In this document: positions 32,121 to 45,930 of the stretch, in pieces
Position numbering within the stretch: the first letter of the stretch is position 1
Layout of the letters: every line of letters begins with the position of its first letter
From: Diadophis punctatus similis
Taxonomy: Eukaryota > Chordata > Lepidosauria > Squamata > Dipsadidae
Length of the DNA stretch: 64,000 nucleotides
Direction of reading: 5' to 3'
Assembly: GCA_023053685.1 (NCBI GenBank)
Contig: JALIGW010000140.1
Coordinates: forward strand, 62,001 to 126,000
Notes under the pieces: generated by a model
Database searches by the model: none
Told to the model about the DNA's origin: nothing
What the model saw: only the letters and a program-made list of their open reading frames with translations
Made by a program: the position numbers and the translations under genes

Positions 32121-35100
32121 CCAAAAACATCACTTTTGACAAACACCTCAGAAATGAAAATGAAACACATATTCCTGTTCCCCACAGGATGGAAAGCTGA
32201 ATTCTCGCTTGATTATTGATTCCGAGTCTACCCTGAAAAGCTAGCCCAAAGTCTAACACAGCATTCGCCTTAGGATTCAATTCAGCCCAAAAACATCACT
32301 TTTGACAAACACCTCAGAAATGAAAATGAAACACATATTCCTGTTCCCCACAGGCTGGAAAGCTGAATTCTCGCTTGATTTTTGATTCCGAGCCTACCCT
32401 GAAAAGCTAGCCCAAAGTCTAACACAGCATTCGCCTTAGGATTCAATTCAGCCCAAAAACATCACTATTGACAAACACCTCAGAAATGAAAAAGAAACAC
32501 ATATTCCTGTTCCCCATGGGCTGGAAAGCCGAATTCTCGCTTGATTATTGATTCTGACCTTTCCCTGAAGAGCTAGCGCAAGGTCTAACACAGCATTCGC
32601 CTTATTTCTCAATTCAGCCCAAAAACATCACTTTTGACAAACACCTCAGAAATGAAAAAGAAACACATATTCCTGTTCCCCACAGGCTGGAAAGCCGAAT
32701 TCTCGCTCAATTTTTGATTCCGACTTTTCCCTGAAGAGCTAGCCCAAGGTCTAACACAGCATTCGCCTCAGTTCTCAATTCAGCCAAAAAACATGACTTT
32801 TGACAAACACCTCAGAAATGAAAATGAAACACATATTCGTGTTCCGCACAGGCTGGAAAGCCGAATTCTCGCTTGATTTTTGATTCCGACCTTTCCCTGA
32901 AGAGCTAGCCCAAGGTCTAACACAGCATTCGCCTTATTTCTCAATTCAGCCCAAAAACATCACTTTTGACAAACACCTCAGAAATGAAAAAGAAACACAT
33001 ATTCCTGTTCCCCACAGGCTGGAAAGCCGAATTCTCGCTTGATTTTTGATTCCGACCTTTCCCTGAAGACCTAGCCCAAGGTCTAACACAGCATTCGCCT
33101 TATTTCTCAATTCAGCCCAAAAACATCACTTTTGGCAAACACCTCAGAAATGAAAAAGAAACACATATTCCTGTTCCCCACGGGCTGGAAAGCCGAATTC
33201 TCGCTCAATTTTTGATTCCGAGCCTACCCTGAAAAGCTAGCCCAAAGTCTAACACAGCATTCGCCTTAGGATTCAATTCAGCCCAAAAACATCACTTTTG
33301 ACAAACACCTCAGAAATGAAAATGAAACACATATTCCTGTTCCCCACAGGATGGAAAGCTGAATTCTCGCTTGATTTTTGATTCCGAGCCTACCCTGAAA
33401 AGCTAGCCCAAAGTCTAACACAGCATTCGCCTTAGGATTCAATTCAGCCCAAAAACATCACTTTTGACAAACACCTCAGAAATGAAAATGAAACACATAT
33501 TCCTGTTCCCCACAGGCTGGAAAGCTGAATTCTCGCTTGATTTTTGATTCCGAGCCTACCCTGAAAAGCTAGCCCAAAGTCTAACACAGCATTCGCCTTA
33601 GGATTCAATTCAGCCCAAAAACATCACTATTGACAAACACCTCAGAAATGAAAAAGAAACACATATTCCTGTTCCCCATGGGCTGGAAAGCCGAATTCTC
33701 GCTTGATTATTGATTCTGACCTTTCCCTGAAGAGCTAGCGCAAGGTCTAACACAGCATTCGCTTTATTTCTCAATTCAGCCCAAAAACATCACTTTTGAC
33801 AAACACCTCAGAAATGAAAAAGAAACACATATTCCTGTTCCCCACGGGCTGGAAAGCCGAATTCTCGCTCAATTTTTGATTCCGACCTTTCCCTGAAGAG
33901 CTAGCCCAAGGTCTAACACAGCATTCGCCTCAGTTCTCAATTCAGCCAAAAAACATGACTTTTGACAAACACCTCAGAAATGAAAATGAAACACATATTC
34001 GTGTTCCGCACAGGCTGGAAAGCCGAATTCTCGCTTGATTTTTGATTCCGACCTTTCCCTGAAGAGCTAGCCCAAGGTCTAACACAGCATTCGCCTTATT
34101 TCTCAATTCAGCCCAAAAACATCACTTTTGACAAACACCTCAGAAATGAAAAAGAAACACATATTCCTGTTCCCCACAGGCTGGAAAGCCGAATTCTCGC
34201 TTGATTTTTGATTCCGACCTTTCCCTGAAGACCTAGCCCAAGGTCTAACACAGCATTCGCCTTATTTCTCAATTCAGCCCAAAAACATCACTTTTGGCAA
34301 ACACCTCAGAAATGAAAAAGAAACACATATTCCTGTTCCCCACGGGCTGGAAAGCCGAATTCTCGCTCAATTTTTGATTCCGAGCCTACCCTGAAAAGCT
34401 AGCCCAAAGTCTAACACAGCATTCGCCTTAGGATTCAATTCAGCCCAAAAACATCACTTTTGACAAACACCTCAGAAATGAAAAAGAAACACATATTCCT
34501 GTTCCCCACGGGCTGGAAAGCCGAATTCTCGCTTGATTTTCGATTCCAAGCCTTCCCTGAAGAGCTAGCCCAAGGTCTAACACAGCATTCGCCTTATTTC
34601 TCAATTCAGCCCAAAAACATCACTTTTGACAAACACCTCAGAAATGAAAAAGAAACACATATTCCTGTTCCCCACGGGCTGGAAAGCTGAATTCTTGCTC
34701 AATTTTTGATTCCGACCTTTCCCTGAAGAGCTAGCCCAAGGTCTAACACAGCATTCGCCTTATTTCTCAATTCAGCCCAAAAACATCACTTTTGACAAAC
34801 ACCTCAGAAATGAAAATGAAACACATATTCCTGTTCCCCACAGGCTGGAAAGCTGAATTCTCGCTTGATTTTTGATTCCGAGCCTACCCTGAAAAGCTAG
34901 CCCAAAGTCTAACACAGCATTCGCCTTAGGATTCAATTCAGCCCAAAAACATCACTTTTGACAAACACCTCAGAAATGAAAAAGAAACACATATTCCTGT
35001 TCCCCATGGGCTGGAAAGCCGAATTCTCGCTTGATTATTGATTCTGACCTTTCCCTGAAGAGCTAGCGCAAGGTCTAACACAGCATTCGCCTTATTTCTC

Positions 35101-35269
35101 AATTCAGCCCAAAAACATCACTTTTGACAAACACCTCAGAAATGAAAAAGAAACACATATTCCTGTTCCCCACGGGCTGGAAAGCCGAATTCTCGCTCAA
35201 TTTTTGATTCCGACCTTTCCCTGAAGAGCTAGCCCAAGGTCTAACACAGCATTCGCCTCAGTTCTCAAT

Positions 35270-37573
35270 TCAGCCAAAAAACATGACTTTTGACAAACAC
35301 CTCAGAAATGAAAATGAAACACATATTCGTGTTCCGCACAGGCTGGAAAGCCGAATTCTCGCTTGATTTTTGATTCCGACCTTTCCCTGAAGAGCTAGCC
35401 CAAGGTCTAACACAGCATTCGCCTTATTTCTCAATTCAGCCCAAAAACATCACTTTTGACAAACACCTCAGAAATGAAAATGAAACACATATTTCTGTTC
35501 CCCACAGGCTGGAAAGCTGAATTCTCGCTTGATTTTTGATTCCGAGCCTACCCTGAAAAGCTAGCCCAAAGTCTAACACAGCATTCGCCTTAGGATTCAA
35601 TTCAGCCCAAAAACATCACTTTTGACAAACACCTCAGAAATGAAAAAGAAACACATATTCCTGTTCCCCACGGGCTGGAAAGCTGAATTCTCGCTCAATT
35701 TTTGATTCCGACCTTTCCCTGAAGAGCTAGCCCAAGGTCTAACACAGCTTTCGCCTTATTTCTCAATTCAGCCCAAAAACATCACTTTTGACAAACACCT
35801 CTGAAATGAAAAAGAAACACATATTCCTGTTCCCCACGGGCTGGAAAGCCGAATTCTCGCTCAATTTTTGATTCTGACCTTTCCCTGAAGAGCTAGCGCA
35901 AGGTCTAACACAGCATTCGCCTTATTTCTCAATTCAGCCCAAAAACATCACTTTTGACAAACACCTCAGAAATGAAAAAGAAACACATATTCCTGTTCCC
36001 CACGGGCTGGAAAGCTGAATTCTCGCTCAATTTTTGATTCCGACCTTTCCCTGAAGAGCTAGCCCAAGGTATAACACAGCATTCTCAATTCAGCCAAAAA
36101 ACATGACTTTTGACAAACACCTCAGAAATGAAAATGAAACACATATTCGTGTTCCGCACAGGCTGGAAAGCCGAATTCTCGCTTGATTTTTGATTCCGAC
36201 CTTTCCCTGAAGAGCTAGCCCACGGTCTAACACAGCATTCGCCTTATTTCTCAATTCAGCCCAAAAACATCACTTTTGACAAACACCTCAGAAATGAAAA
36301 AGAAACACATATTCCTGTTCCCCACAGGCTGGAAAGCCGAATTCTCGCTTGATTTTTGATTCCGACCTTTCCCTGAAGACCTAGCCCAAGGTCTAACACA
36401 GCATTCGCCTTATTTCTCAATTCAGCCCAAAAACATCACTTTTGGCAAACACCTCAGAAATGAAAAAGAAACACATATTCCTGTTCCCCACAGGCTGGAA
36501 AGCTGAATTCTCGCTTGATTTTTGATTCCGAGCCTACCCTGAAAAGCTAGCCCAAAGTCTAACACAGCATTCGCCTTAGGATTCAATTCAGCCCAAAAAC
36601 ATCACTTTTGACAAACACCTCAGAAATGAAAAAGAAACACATATTCCTGTTCCCCACGGGCTGGAAAGCCGAATTCTCGCTTGATTTTCGATTCCAAGCC
36701 TTCCCTGAAGAGCTAGCCCAAGGTCTAACACAGCATTCGCCTTATTTCTCAATTCAGCCCAAAAACATCACTTTTGACAAACACCTCAGAAATGAAAAAG
36801 AAACACATATTCCTGTTCCCCACGGGCTGGAAAGCTGAATTCTCGCTCAATTTTTGATTCCGACCTTTCCCTGAAGAGCTAGCCCAAGGTCTAACACAGC
36901 TTTCGCCTTATTTCTCAATTCAGCCCAAAAACATCACTTTTGACAAACACCTCAGAAATGAAAATGAAACACATATTCCTGTTCCCCACAGGCTGGAAAG
37001 CTGAATTCTCGCTTGATTTTTGATTCCGAGCCTACCCTGAAAAGCTAGCCCAAAGTCTAACACAGCATTCTCCTTAGGATTCAATTCAGCCCAAAAACAT
37101 CACTTTTGACAAACACCTCAGAAATGAAAAAGAAACACATATTCCTGTTCCCCATGGGCTGGAAAGCCGAATTCTCGCTCAATTTTTGATTCTGACCTTT
37201 CCCTGAAGAGCTAGCCCAAGGTCTAACACAGCATTCGCCTTATTTCTCAATTCGGCCCAAAAACATCACTTTTGACAAACACCTCAGAAATGAAAATGAA
37301 ACACATATTCCTGTTCCCCACGGGCTGGAAAGCCGAATTCTCGCTCAATTTTTGATTCTGACCTTTCCCTGAAGAGCTAGCGCAAGGTCTAACACAGCAT
37401 TCGCCTTATTTCTCAATTCAGCCCAAAAACATCACTTTTGACAAACACCTCAGAAATGAAAAAGAAACACATATTCCTGTTCCCCACGGGCTGGAAAGCC
37501 GAATTCTCGCTCAATTTTTGATTCCGACCTTTCCCTGAAGAGCTAGCCCAAGGTCTAACACAGCATTCTCAAT
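35270..37573 (+). repeat. 2,304-bp fourteen-unit HOR, tandem copy 1
   Basis: Twelve full and two short units. The marker 'cacatatttctg' is at 35,491 and again at 37,795. It contains short junctions at 36,083 and 37,567 and an R unit at 36,597. The GTG units inside are spaced 820 and 1,484 bp apart. A private change, 'cacctctgaaatg', is at 35,799. Confidence 0.9.
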
Positions 37574-39877
37574 TCAGCCAAAAAACATGACTTTTGACAA
37601 ACACCTCAGAAATGAAAATGAAACACATATTCGTGTTCCGCACAGGCTGGAAAGCCGAATTCTCGCTTGATTTTTGATTCCGACCTTTCCCTGAAGAGCT
37701 AGCCCAAGGTCTAACACAGCATTCGCCTTATTTCTCAATTCAGCCCAAAAACATCACTTTTGACAAACACCTCAGAAATGAAAATGAAACACATATTTCT
37801 GTTCCCCACAGGCTGGAAAGCTGAATTCTCGCTTGATTTTTGATTCCGAGCCTACCCTGAAAAGCTAGCCCAAAGTCTAACACAGCATTCGCCTTAGGAT
37901 TCAATTCAGCCCAAAAACATCACTTTTGACAAACACCTCAGAAATGAAAAAGAAACACATATTCCTGTTCCCCACGGGCTGGAAAGCTGAATTCTCGCTC
38001 AATTTTTGATTCCGACCTTTCCCTGAAGAGCTAGCCCAAGGTCTAACACAGCTTTCGCCTTATTTCTCAATTCAGCCCAAAAACATCACTTTTGACAAAC
38101 ACCTCAGAAATGAAAAAGAAACACATATTCCTGTTCCCCACGGGCTGGAAAGCCGAATTCTCGCTCAATTTTTGATTCTGACCTTTCCCTGAAGAGCTAG
38201 CGCAAGGTCTAACACAGCATTCGCCTTATTTCTCAATTCAGCCCAAAAACATCACTTTTGACAAACACCTCAGAAATGAAAAAGAAACACATATTCCTGT
38301 TCCCCACGGGCTGGAAAGCTGAATTCTCGCTCAATTTTTGATTCCGACCTTTCCCTGAAGAGCTAGCCCAAGGTATAACACAGCATTCTCAATTCAGCCA
38401 AAAAACATGACTTTTGACAAACACCTCAGAAATGAAAATGAAACACATATTCGTGTTCCGCACAGGCTGGAAAGCCGAATTCTCGCTTGATTTTTGATTC
38501 CGACCTTTCCCTGAAGAGCTAGCCCACGGTCTAACACAGCATTCGCCTTATTTCTCAATTCAGCCCAAAAACATCACTTTTGACAAACACCTCAGAAATG
38601 AAAAAGAAACACATATTCCTGTTCCCCACAGGCTGGAAAGCCGAATTCTCGCTTGATTTTTGATTCCGACCTTTCCCTGAAGACCTAGCCCAAGGTCTAA
38701 CACAGCATTCGCCTTATTTCTCAATTCAGCCCAAAAACATCACTTTTGGCAAACACCTCAGAAATGAAAAAGAAACACATATTCCTGTTCCCCACAGGCT
38801 GGAAAGCTGAATTCTCGCTTGATTTTTGATTCCGAGCCTACCCTGAAAAGCTAGCCCAAAGTCTAACACAGCATTCGCCTTAGGATTCAATTCAGCCCAA
38901 AAACATCACTTTTGACAAACACCTCAGAAATGAAAAAGAAACACATATTCCTGTTCCCCACGGGCTGGAAAGCCGAATTCTCGCTTGATTTTCGATTCCA
39001 AGCCTTCCCTGAAGAGCTAGCCCAAGGTCTAACACAGCATTCGCCTTATTTCTCAATTCAGCCCAAAAACATCACTTTTGACAAACACCTCAGAAATGAA
39101 AAAGAAACACATATTCCTGTTCCCCACGGGCTGGAAAGCTGAATTCTCGCTCAATTTTTGATTCCGACCTTTCCCTGAAGAGCTAGCCCAAGGTCTAACA
39201 CAGCTTTCGCCTTATTTCTCAATTCAGCCCAAAAACATCACTTTTGACAAACACCTCAGAAATGAAAATGAAACACATATTCCTGTTCCCCACAGGCTGG
39301 AAAGCTGAATTCTCGCTTGATTTTTGATTCCGAGCCTACCCTGAAAAGCTAGCCCAAAGTCTAACACAGCATTCTCCTTAGGATTCAATTCAGCCCAAAA
39401 ACATCACTTTTGACAAACACCTCAGAAATGAAAAAGAAACACATATTCCTGTTCCCCATGGGCTGGAAAGCCGAATTCTCGCTCAATTTTTGATTCTGAC
39501 CTTTCCCTGAAGAGCTAGCCCAAGGTCTAACACAGCATTCGCCTTATTTCTCAATTCGGCCCAAAAACATCACTTTTGACAAACACCTCAGAAATGAAAA
39601 TGAAACACATATTCCTGTTCCCCACGGGCTGGAAAGCCGAATTCTCGCTCAATTTTTGATTCTGACCTTTCCCTGAAGAGCTAGCGCAAGGTCTAACACA
39701 GCATTCGCCTTATTTCTCAATTCAGCCCAAAAACATCACTTTTGACAAACACCTCAGAAATGAAAAAGAAACACATATTCCTGTTCCCCACGGGCTGGAA
39801 AGCCGAATTCTCGCTCAATTTTTGATTCCGACCTTTCCCTGAAGAGCTAGCCCAAGGTCTAACACAGCATTCTCAAT
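37574..39877 (+). repeat. 2,304-bp fourteen-unit HOR, tandem copy 2
   Basis: Repeats the preceding unit, with short junctions at 38,387 and 39,871 and an R unit at 38,901. Matching sequence runs on to about 40,013, where 'agcccacggtc' replaces 'agcccaaggtc'. The distal block at 48.5-50.8 kb holds this 2,304-bp unit only once. Confidence 0.9.
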
Positions 39878-40999
39878 TCAGCCAAAAAACATGACTTTTG
39901 ACAAACACCTCAGAAATGAAAATGAAACACATATTCGTGTTCCGCACAGGCTGGAAAGCCGAATTCTCGCTTGATTTTTGATTCCGACCTTTCCCTGAAG
40001 AGCTAGCCCACGGTCTAACACAGCATTCGCCTTATTTCTCAATTCAGCCCAAAAACATCACTTTTGACAAACACCTCAGAAATGAAAAAGAAACACATAT
40101 TCCTGTTCCCCACAGGCTGGAAAGCCGAATTCTCGCTTGATTTTTGATTCCGACCTTTCCCTGAAGAGCTAGCCCACGGTCTAACACAGCATTCGCCTTA
40201 TTTCTCAATTCAGCCCAAAAACATCACTTTTGACAAACACCTCAGAAATGAAAATGAAACACATATTCCTGTTCCCCACAGGCTGGAAAGCTGAATTCTC
40301 GCTTGATTTTTGATTCCGAGCCTACCCTGAAAAGCTAGCCCAAAGTCTAACACAGCATTCGCCTTAGGATTCAATTCAGCCCAAAAACATCACTTTTGAC
40401 AAACACCTCAGAAATGAAAAAGAAACACATATTCCTGTTCCCCATGGGCTGGAAAGCCGAATTCTCGCTCAATTTTTGATTCTGACCTTTCCCTGAAGAG
40501 CTAGCCCAAGGTCTAACACAGCATTCGCCTTATTTCTCAATTCAGCCCAAAAACATCACTTTTGACAAACACCTCAGAAATGAAAATGAAACACATATTC
40601 CTGTTCCCCACAGGCTGGAAAGCTGAATTCTCGCTTGATTTTTGATTCCGAGCCTACCCTGAAAAGCTAGCCCAAAGTCTAACACAGCATTCGCCTTAGG
40701 ATTCAATTCAGCCCAAAAACATCACTTTTGACAAACACCTCAGAAATGAAAAAGAAACACATATTCCTGTTCCCCATGGGCTGGAAAGCCGAATTCTCGC
40801 TTGATTATTGATTCTGACCTTTCCCTGAAGAGCTAGCGCAAGGTCTAACACAGCATTCGCCTTATTTCTCAATTCAGCCCAAAAACATCACTTTTGACAA
40901 ACACCTCAGAAATGAAAAAGAAACACATATTCCTGTTCCCCACGGGCTGGAAAGCCGAATTCTCGCTCAATTTTTGATTCTGACCTTTCCCTGAAGAGC

Positions 41000-42790
41000 T
41001 AGCGCAAGGTCTAACACAGCATTCGCCTTATTTCTCAATTCAGCCCAAAAACATCACTTTTGACAAACACCTCAAAAATGAAAAAGAAACACATATTCCT
41101 GTTCCCCACAGGCTGGAAAGCCGAATTCTCGCTCAATTTTTGATTCCGACCTTTCCCTGAAGAGCTAGCCCAAGGTCTAACACAGCATTCTCAATTCAGC
41201 CAAAAAACATGACTTTTGACAAACACCTCAGAAATGAAAATGAAACACATATTCGTGTTCCGCACAGGCTGGAAAGCCGAATTCTCACTTGATTTTTGAT
41301 TCCGACCTTTCCCTGAAGAGCTAGCCCAAGGTCTAACACAGCATTCGCCTTATTTCTCAATTCAGCCCAAAAACATCACTTTTGACAAACACCTCAGAAA
41401 TGAAAAAGAAACACATATTCCTGTTCCCCACAGGCTGGAAAGCCGAATTCTCGCTTGATTTTTGATTCCGACCTTTCCCTGAAGACCTAGCCCAAGGTCT
41501 AACACAGCATTCGCCTTATTTCTCAATTCAGCCCAAAAACATCACTTTTGGCAAACACCTCAGAAATGAAAAAGAAACACATATTCCTGTTCCCCACGGG
41601 CTGGAAAGCCGAATTCTCGCTCAATTTTTGATTCCGACATTTCCCTGAAGAGCTAGCCCAAGGTCTAACACAGCATTCGCCTTATTTCTCAATTCAGCCC
41701 AAAAACATCACTTTTGACAAACACCTCAGAAATGAAAAAGAAACACATATTCCTGTTCCCCACGGGCTGGAAAGCTGAATTCTCGCTCAATTTTTGATTC
41801 CGACCTTTCCCTGAAGAGCTAGCCCAAGGTCTAACACAGCATTCGCCTTATTTCTCAATTCAGCCCAAAAACATCACTTTTGACAAACACCTCAGAAATG
41901 AAAATGAAACACATATTCCTGTTCCCCACAGGCTGGAAAGCTGAATTCTCGCTTGATTTTTGATTCTGAGCCTACCCTGAAAAGCTAGCCCAAAGTCTAA
42001 CACAGCATTCGCCTTAGGATTCAATTCAGCCCAAAAACATCACTTTTGACAAACACCTCAGAAATGAAAAAGAAACACATATTCCTGTTCCCCATGGGCT
42101 GGAAAGCCGAATTCTCGCTCAATTTTTGATTCCGACCTTTCCCTGAATAGCTAGCCCAAGGTCTAACACAGCATTCGCCTTATTTCTCAATTCGGTCCAA
42201 AAAAATCTCTTTTGACAAACACCTCAGAAATGAAAATGAAACACATATTCCTGTTCCCCACGGGCTGGAAAGCTGAATTCTCGCTTGATTTTTGATTCCG
42301 AGCCTACCCTGAAAAGCTAGCCCAAAGTCTAACACAGCATTCGCCTTAGGATTCAATTCAGCCCAAAAACATCACTTTTGACAAACACCTCAGAAATGAA
42401 AATGAAACACATATTCCTGTTCCCCACAGGATGGAAAGCTGAATTCTCGCTTGATTTTTGATTCCGAGCCTACCCTGAAAAGCTAGCCCAAAGTCTAACA
42501 CAGCATTCGCCTTAGGATTCAATTCAGCCCAAAAACATCACTTTTGACAAACACCTCAGAAATGAAAATGAAACACATATTCCTGTTCCCCACAGGCTGG
42601 AAAGCTGAATTCTCGCTTGATTTTTGATTCCGAGCCTACCCTGAAAAGCTAGCCCAAAGTCTAACACAGCATTCGCCTTAGGATTCAATTCAGCCCAAAA
42701 ACATCACTATTGACAAACACCTCAGAAATGAAAAAGAAACACATATTCCTGTTCCCCATGGGCTGGAAAGCCGAATTCTCGCTTGATTAT
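41000..42790 (+). repeat. 1.8-kb block, copy 1 of a pair 3.0-3.1 kb apart
   Basis: The rare markers 'cacctcaaaaatg' (41,069 and 44,047), 'ttccgacattt' (41,633 and about 44,611) and 'ttcggtccaaaaaaatc' (42,191 and 45,335) are shared. The offset is 2,978 bp on the left and 3,144 bp on the right, because the right-hand copy has one more tandem unit at 44.7-45.0 kb. The copy ends in a hybrid unit near 42,790-42,820 ('attattgattccgacc' with 'gaagacctag'). Confidence 0.83.
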
Positions 42791-43979
42791 TGATTCCGAC
42801 CTTTCCCTGAAGACCTAGCCCAAGGTCTAACACAGCATTCGCCTTATTTCTCAATTCAGCCCAAAAACATCACTTTTGGCAAACACCTCAGAAATGAAAA
42901 AGAAACACATATTCCTGTTCCCCACGGGCTGGAAAGCCGAATTCTCGCTCAATTTTTGATTCCGAGCCTACCCTGAAAAGCTAGCCCAAAGTCTAACACA
43001 GCATTCGCCTTAGGATTCAATTCAGCCCAAAAACATCACTTTTGACAAACACCTCAGAAATGAAAAAGAAACACATATTCCTGTTCCCCATGGGCTGGAA
43101 AGCCGAATTCTCGCTTGATTATTGATTCTGACCTTTCCCTGAAGAGCTAGCCCAAGGTCTAACACAGCATTCGCCTTATTTCTCAATTCAGCCCAAAAAT
43201 ATCACTTTTGACAAACACCTCAGAAATGAAAAAGAAACACATATTCCTGTTCCCCATGGGCTGGAAAGCCGAATTCTCGCTTGATTTTCGATTACAAGCC
43301 TTCGCTGAAGAGCTAGCCCAAAGTCTAACACTGCATTCTCCTTATTTCTCAATTCAGCCCAAAAACATCACTTTTGACAAACACCTCAGAAATGAAAATG
43401 AAACACATATTCCTGTTCCCCACAGGCTGGAAAGCTGAATTCTCGCTTGATTTTTGATTCTGAGCCTACCCTGAAAAGCTAGCCCAAAGTCTAACACAGC
43501 ATTCGCCTTAGGATTCAATTCAGCCCAAAAACATCACTTTTGACAAACACCTCAGAAATGAAAATGAAACACATATTCCTGTTCCCCACAGGCTGGAAAG
43601 CTGAATTCTCGCTTGATTTTTGATTCCGAGCCTACCCTGAAAAGCTAGCCCAAAGTCTAACACAGCATTCGCCTTCGGATTCAATTCAGCCCAAAAACAT
43701 CACTTTTGACAAACACCTCAGAAATGAAAAAGAAACACATATTCCTGTTCCCCATGGGCTGGAAAGCCGAATTCTCGCTTGATTATTGATTCTGACCTTT
43801 CCCTGAAGAGCTAGCGCAAGGTCTAACACAGCATTCGCCTTATTTCTCAATTCAGCCCAAAAACATCACTTTTGACAAACACCTCAGAAATGAAAAAGAA
43901 ACACATATTCCTGTTCCCCACGGGCTGGAAAGCCGAATTCTCGCTCAATTTTTGATTCTGACCTTTCCCTGAAGAGCTA
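42791..43979 (+). repeat. Linker with an S unit preceded by 'aaaaatatcac'
   Basis: Contains a 'cttttggcaaac' unit, a Q-front/P-centre chimera (42,948), the S unit at 43,197 and two P units, one with 'ccttcggattc' (43,675). The S unit with its 'aaaaatatcac' lead-in is the same lineage that is amplified at 59.7-64.0 kb, 16,550 bp away. Confidence 0.78.
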
Positions 43980-45930
43980 GCGCAAGGTCTAACACAGCAT
44001 TCGCCTTATTTCTCAATTCAGCCCAAAAACATCACTTTTGACAAACACCTCAAAAATGAAAAAGAAACACATATTCCTGTTCCCCACGGGCTGGAAAGCC
44101 GAATTCTCGCTCAATTTTTGATTCCGACCTTTCCCTGAAGAGCTAGCCCAAGGTCTAACACAGCATTCTCAATTCAGCCAAAAAACATGACTTTTGACAA
44201 ACACCTCAGAAATGAAAATGAAACACATATTCGTGTTCCGCACAGGCTGGAAAGCCGAATTCTCACTTGATTTTTGATTCCGACCTTTCCCTGAAGAGCT
44301 AGCCCAAGGTCTAACACAGCATTCGCCTTATTTCTCAATTCAGCCCAAAAACATCACTTTTGACAAACACCTCAGAAATGAAAAAGAAACACATATTCCT
44401 GTTCCCCACAGGCTGGAAAGCCGAATTCTCGCTTGATTTTTGATTCCGACCTTTCCCTGAAGACCTAGCCCAAGGTCTAACACAGCATTCGCCTTATTTC
44501 TCAATTCAGCCCAAAAACATCACTTTTGGCAAACACCTCAGAAATGAAAAAGAAACACATATTCCTGTTCCCCACGGGCTGGAAAGCCGAATTCTCGCTC
44601 AATTTTTGATTCCGACATTTCCCTGAAGAGCTAGCCCAAGGTCTAACACAGCATTCGCCTTATTTCTCAATTCACCCCAAAAACATCACTTTTGACAAAC
44701 ACCTCAGAAATGAAAAAGAAACACATATTCCTGTTCCCCACGGGCTGGAAAGCTGAATTCTCGCTCAATTTTTGATTCCGACCTTTCCCTGAAGAGCTAG
44801 CCCAAGGTCTAACACAGCATTCGCCTTATTTCTCAATTCAGCCCAAAAACATCACTTTTGACAAACACCTCAGAAATGAAAAAGAAACACATATTCCTGT
44901 TCCCCACGGGCTGGAAAGCTGAATTCTCGCTCAATTTTTGATTCCGACCTTTCCCTGAAGAGCTAGCCCAAGGTCTAACACAGCATTCGCCTTATTTCTC
45001 AATTCAGCCCAAAAACATCACTTTTGACAAACACCTCAGAAATGAAAATGAAACACATATTCCTGTTCCCCACAGGCTGGAAAGCTGAATTCTCGCTTGA
45101 TTTTTGATTCTGAGCCTACCCTGAAAAGCTAGCCCAAAGTCTAACACTGCATTCGCCTTAGGATTCAATTCAGCCCAAAAACATCACTTTTGACAAACAC
45201 CTCAGAAATGAAAAAGAAACACATATTCCTGTTCCCCATGGGCTGGAAAGCCGAATTCTCGCTCAATTTTTGATTCCGACCTTTCCCTGAATAGCTAGCC
45301 CAAGGTCTAACACAGCATTCGCCTTATTTCTCAATTCGGTCCAAAAAAATCACTTTTGACAAACACCTCAGAAATGAAAATGAAACACATATTCCTGTTC
45401 CCCACGGGCTGGAAAGCTGAATTCTCGCTTGATTTTTTATTCCGAGCCTACCCTGAAAAGCTAGCCCAAAGTCTAACACAGCATTCGCCTTAGGATTCAA
45501 TTCAGCCCAAAAACATCACTTTTGACAAACACCTCAGAAATGAAAATGAAACACATATTCCTGTTCCCCACAGGATGGAAAGCTGAATTCTCGCTTGATT
45601 ATTGATTCCGAGCCTACCCTGAAAAGCTAGCCCAAAGTCTAACACAGCATTCGCCTTAGGATTCAATTCAGCCCAAAAACATCACTTTTGACAAACACCT
45701 CAGAAATGAAAATGAAACACATATTCCTGTTCCCCACAGGCTGGAAAGCTGAATTCTCGCTTGATTTTTGATTCCGAGCCTACCCTGAAAAGCTAGCCCA
45801 AAGTCTAACACAGCATTCGCCTTAGGATTCAATTCAGCCCAAAAACATCACTATTGACAAACACCTCAGAAATGAAAAAGAAACACATATTCCTGTTCCC
45901 CATGGGCTGGGAAGCCGAATTCTCGCTTGA
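43980..45930 (+). repeat. 1.8-kb block, copy 2, with one extra unit
   Basis: Partner of 41,000-42,790. Two adjacent Q units at about 44,690-45,020 are near identical and account for the extra 166 bp. Private variants are 'ttcaccccaaaaac' (44,671), 'ctgcattcgcc' (45,146), 'gattttttattcc' (45,432) and 'ggctgggaagcc' (45,907). Confidence 0.8.

Larger units (their letters stand above)
31980..40540 (+). repeat. Large block, copy A of a pair with 45.4-51.5 kb
   Basis: The offset is 13,386 bp up to about 34.0 kb, 13,220 bp to about 37.6 kb, and 10,916 bp from about 39.6 kb. The two steps are a 166-bp unit missing from copy B near 47.35 kb and an additional 2,304-bp tandem copy present only here. 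Shared markers include 'cacatatttctg' (35,491 and 48,711), 'aaggtataac' (36,069 and 49,289), 'cagctttcgcc' and 'agcccacggtc'. Confidence 0.87.
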
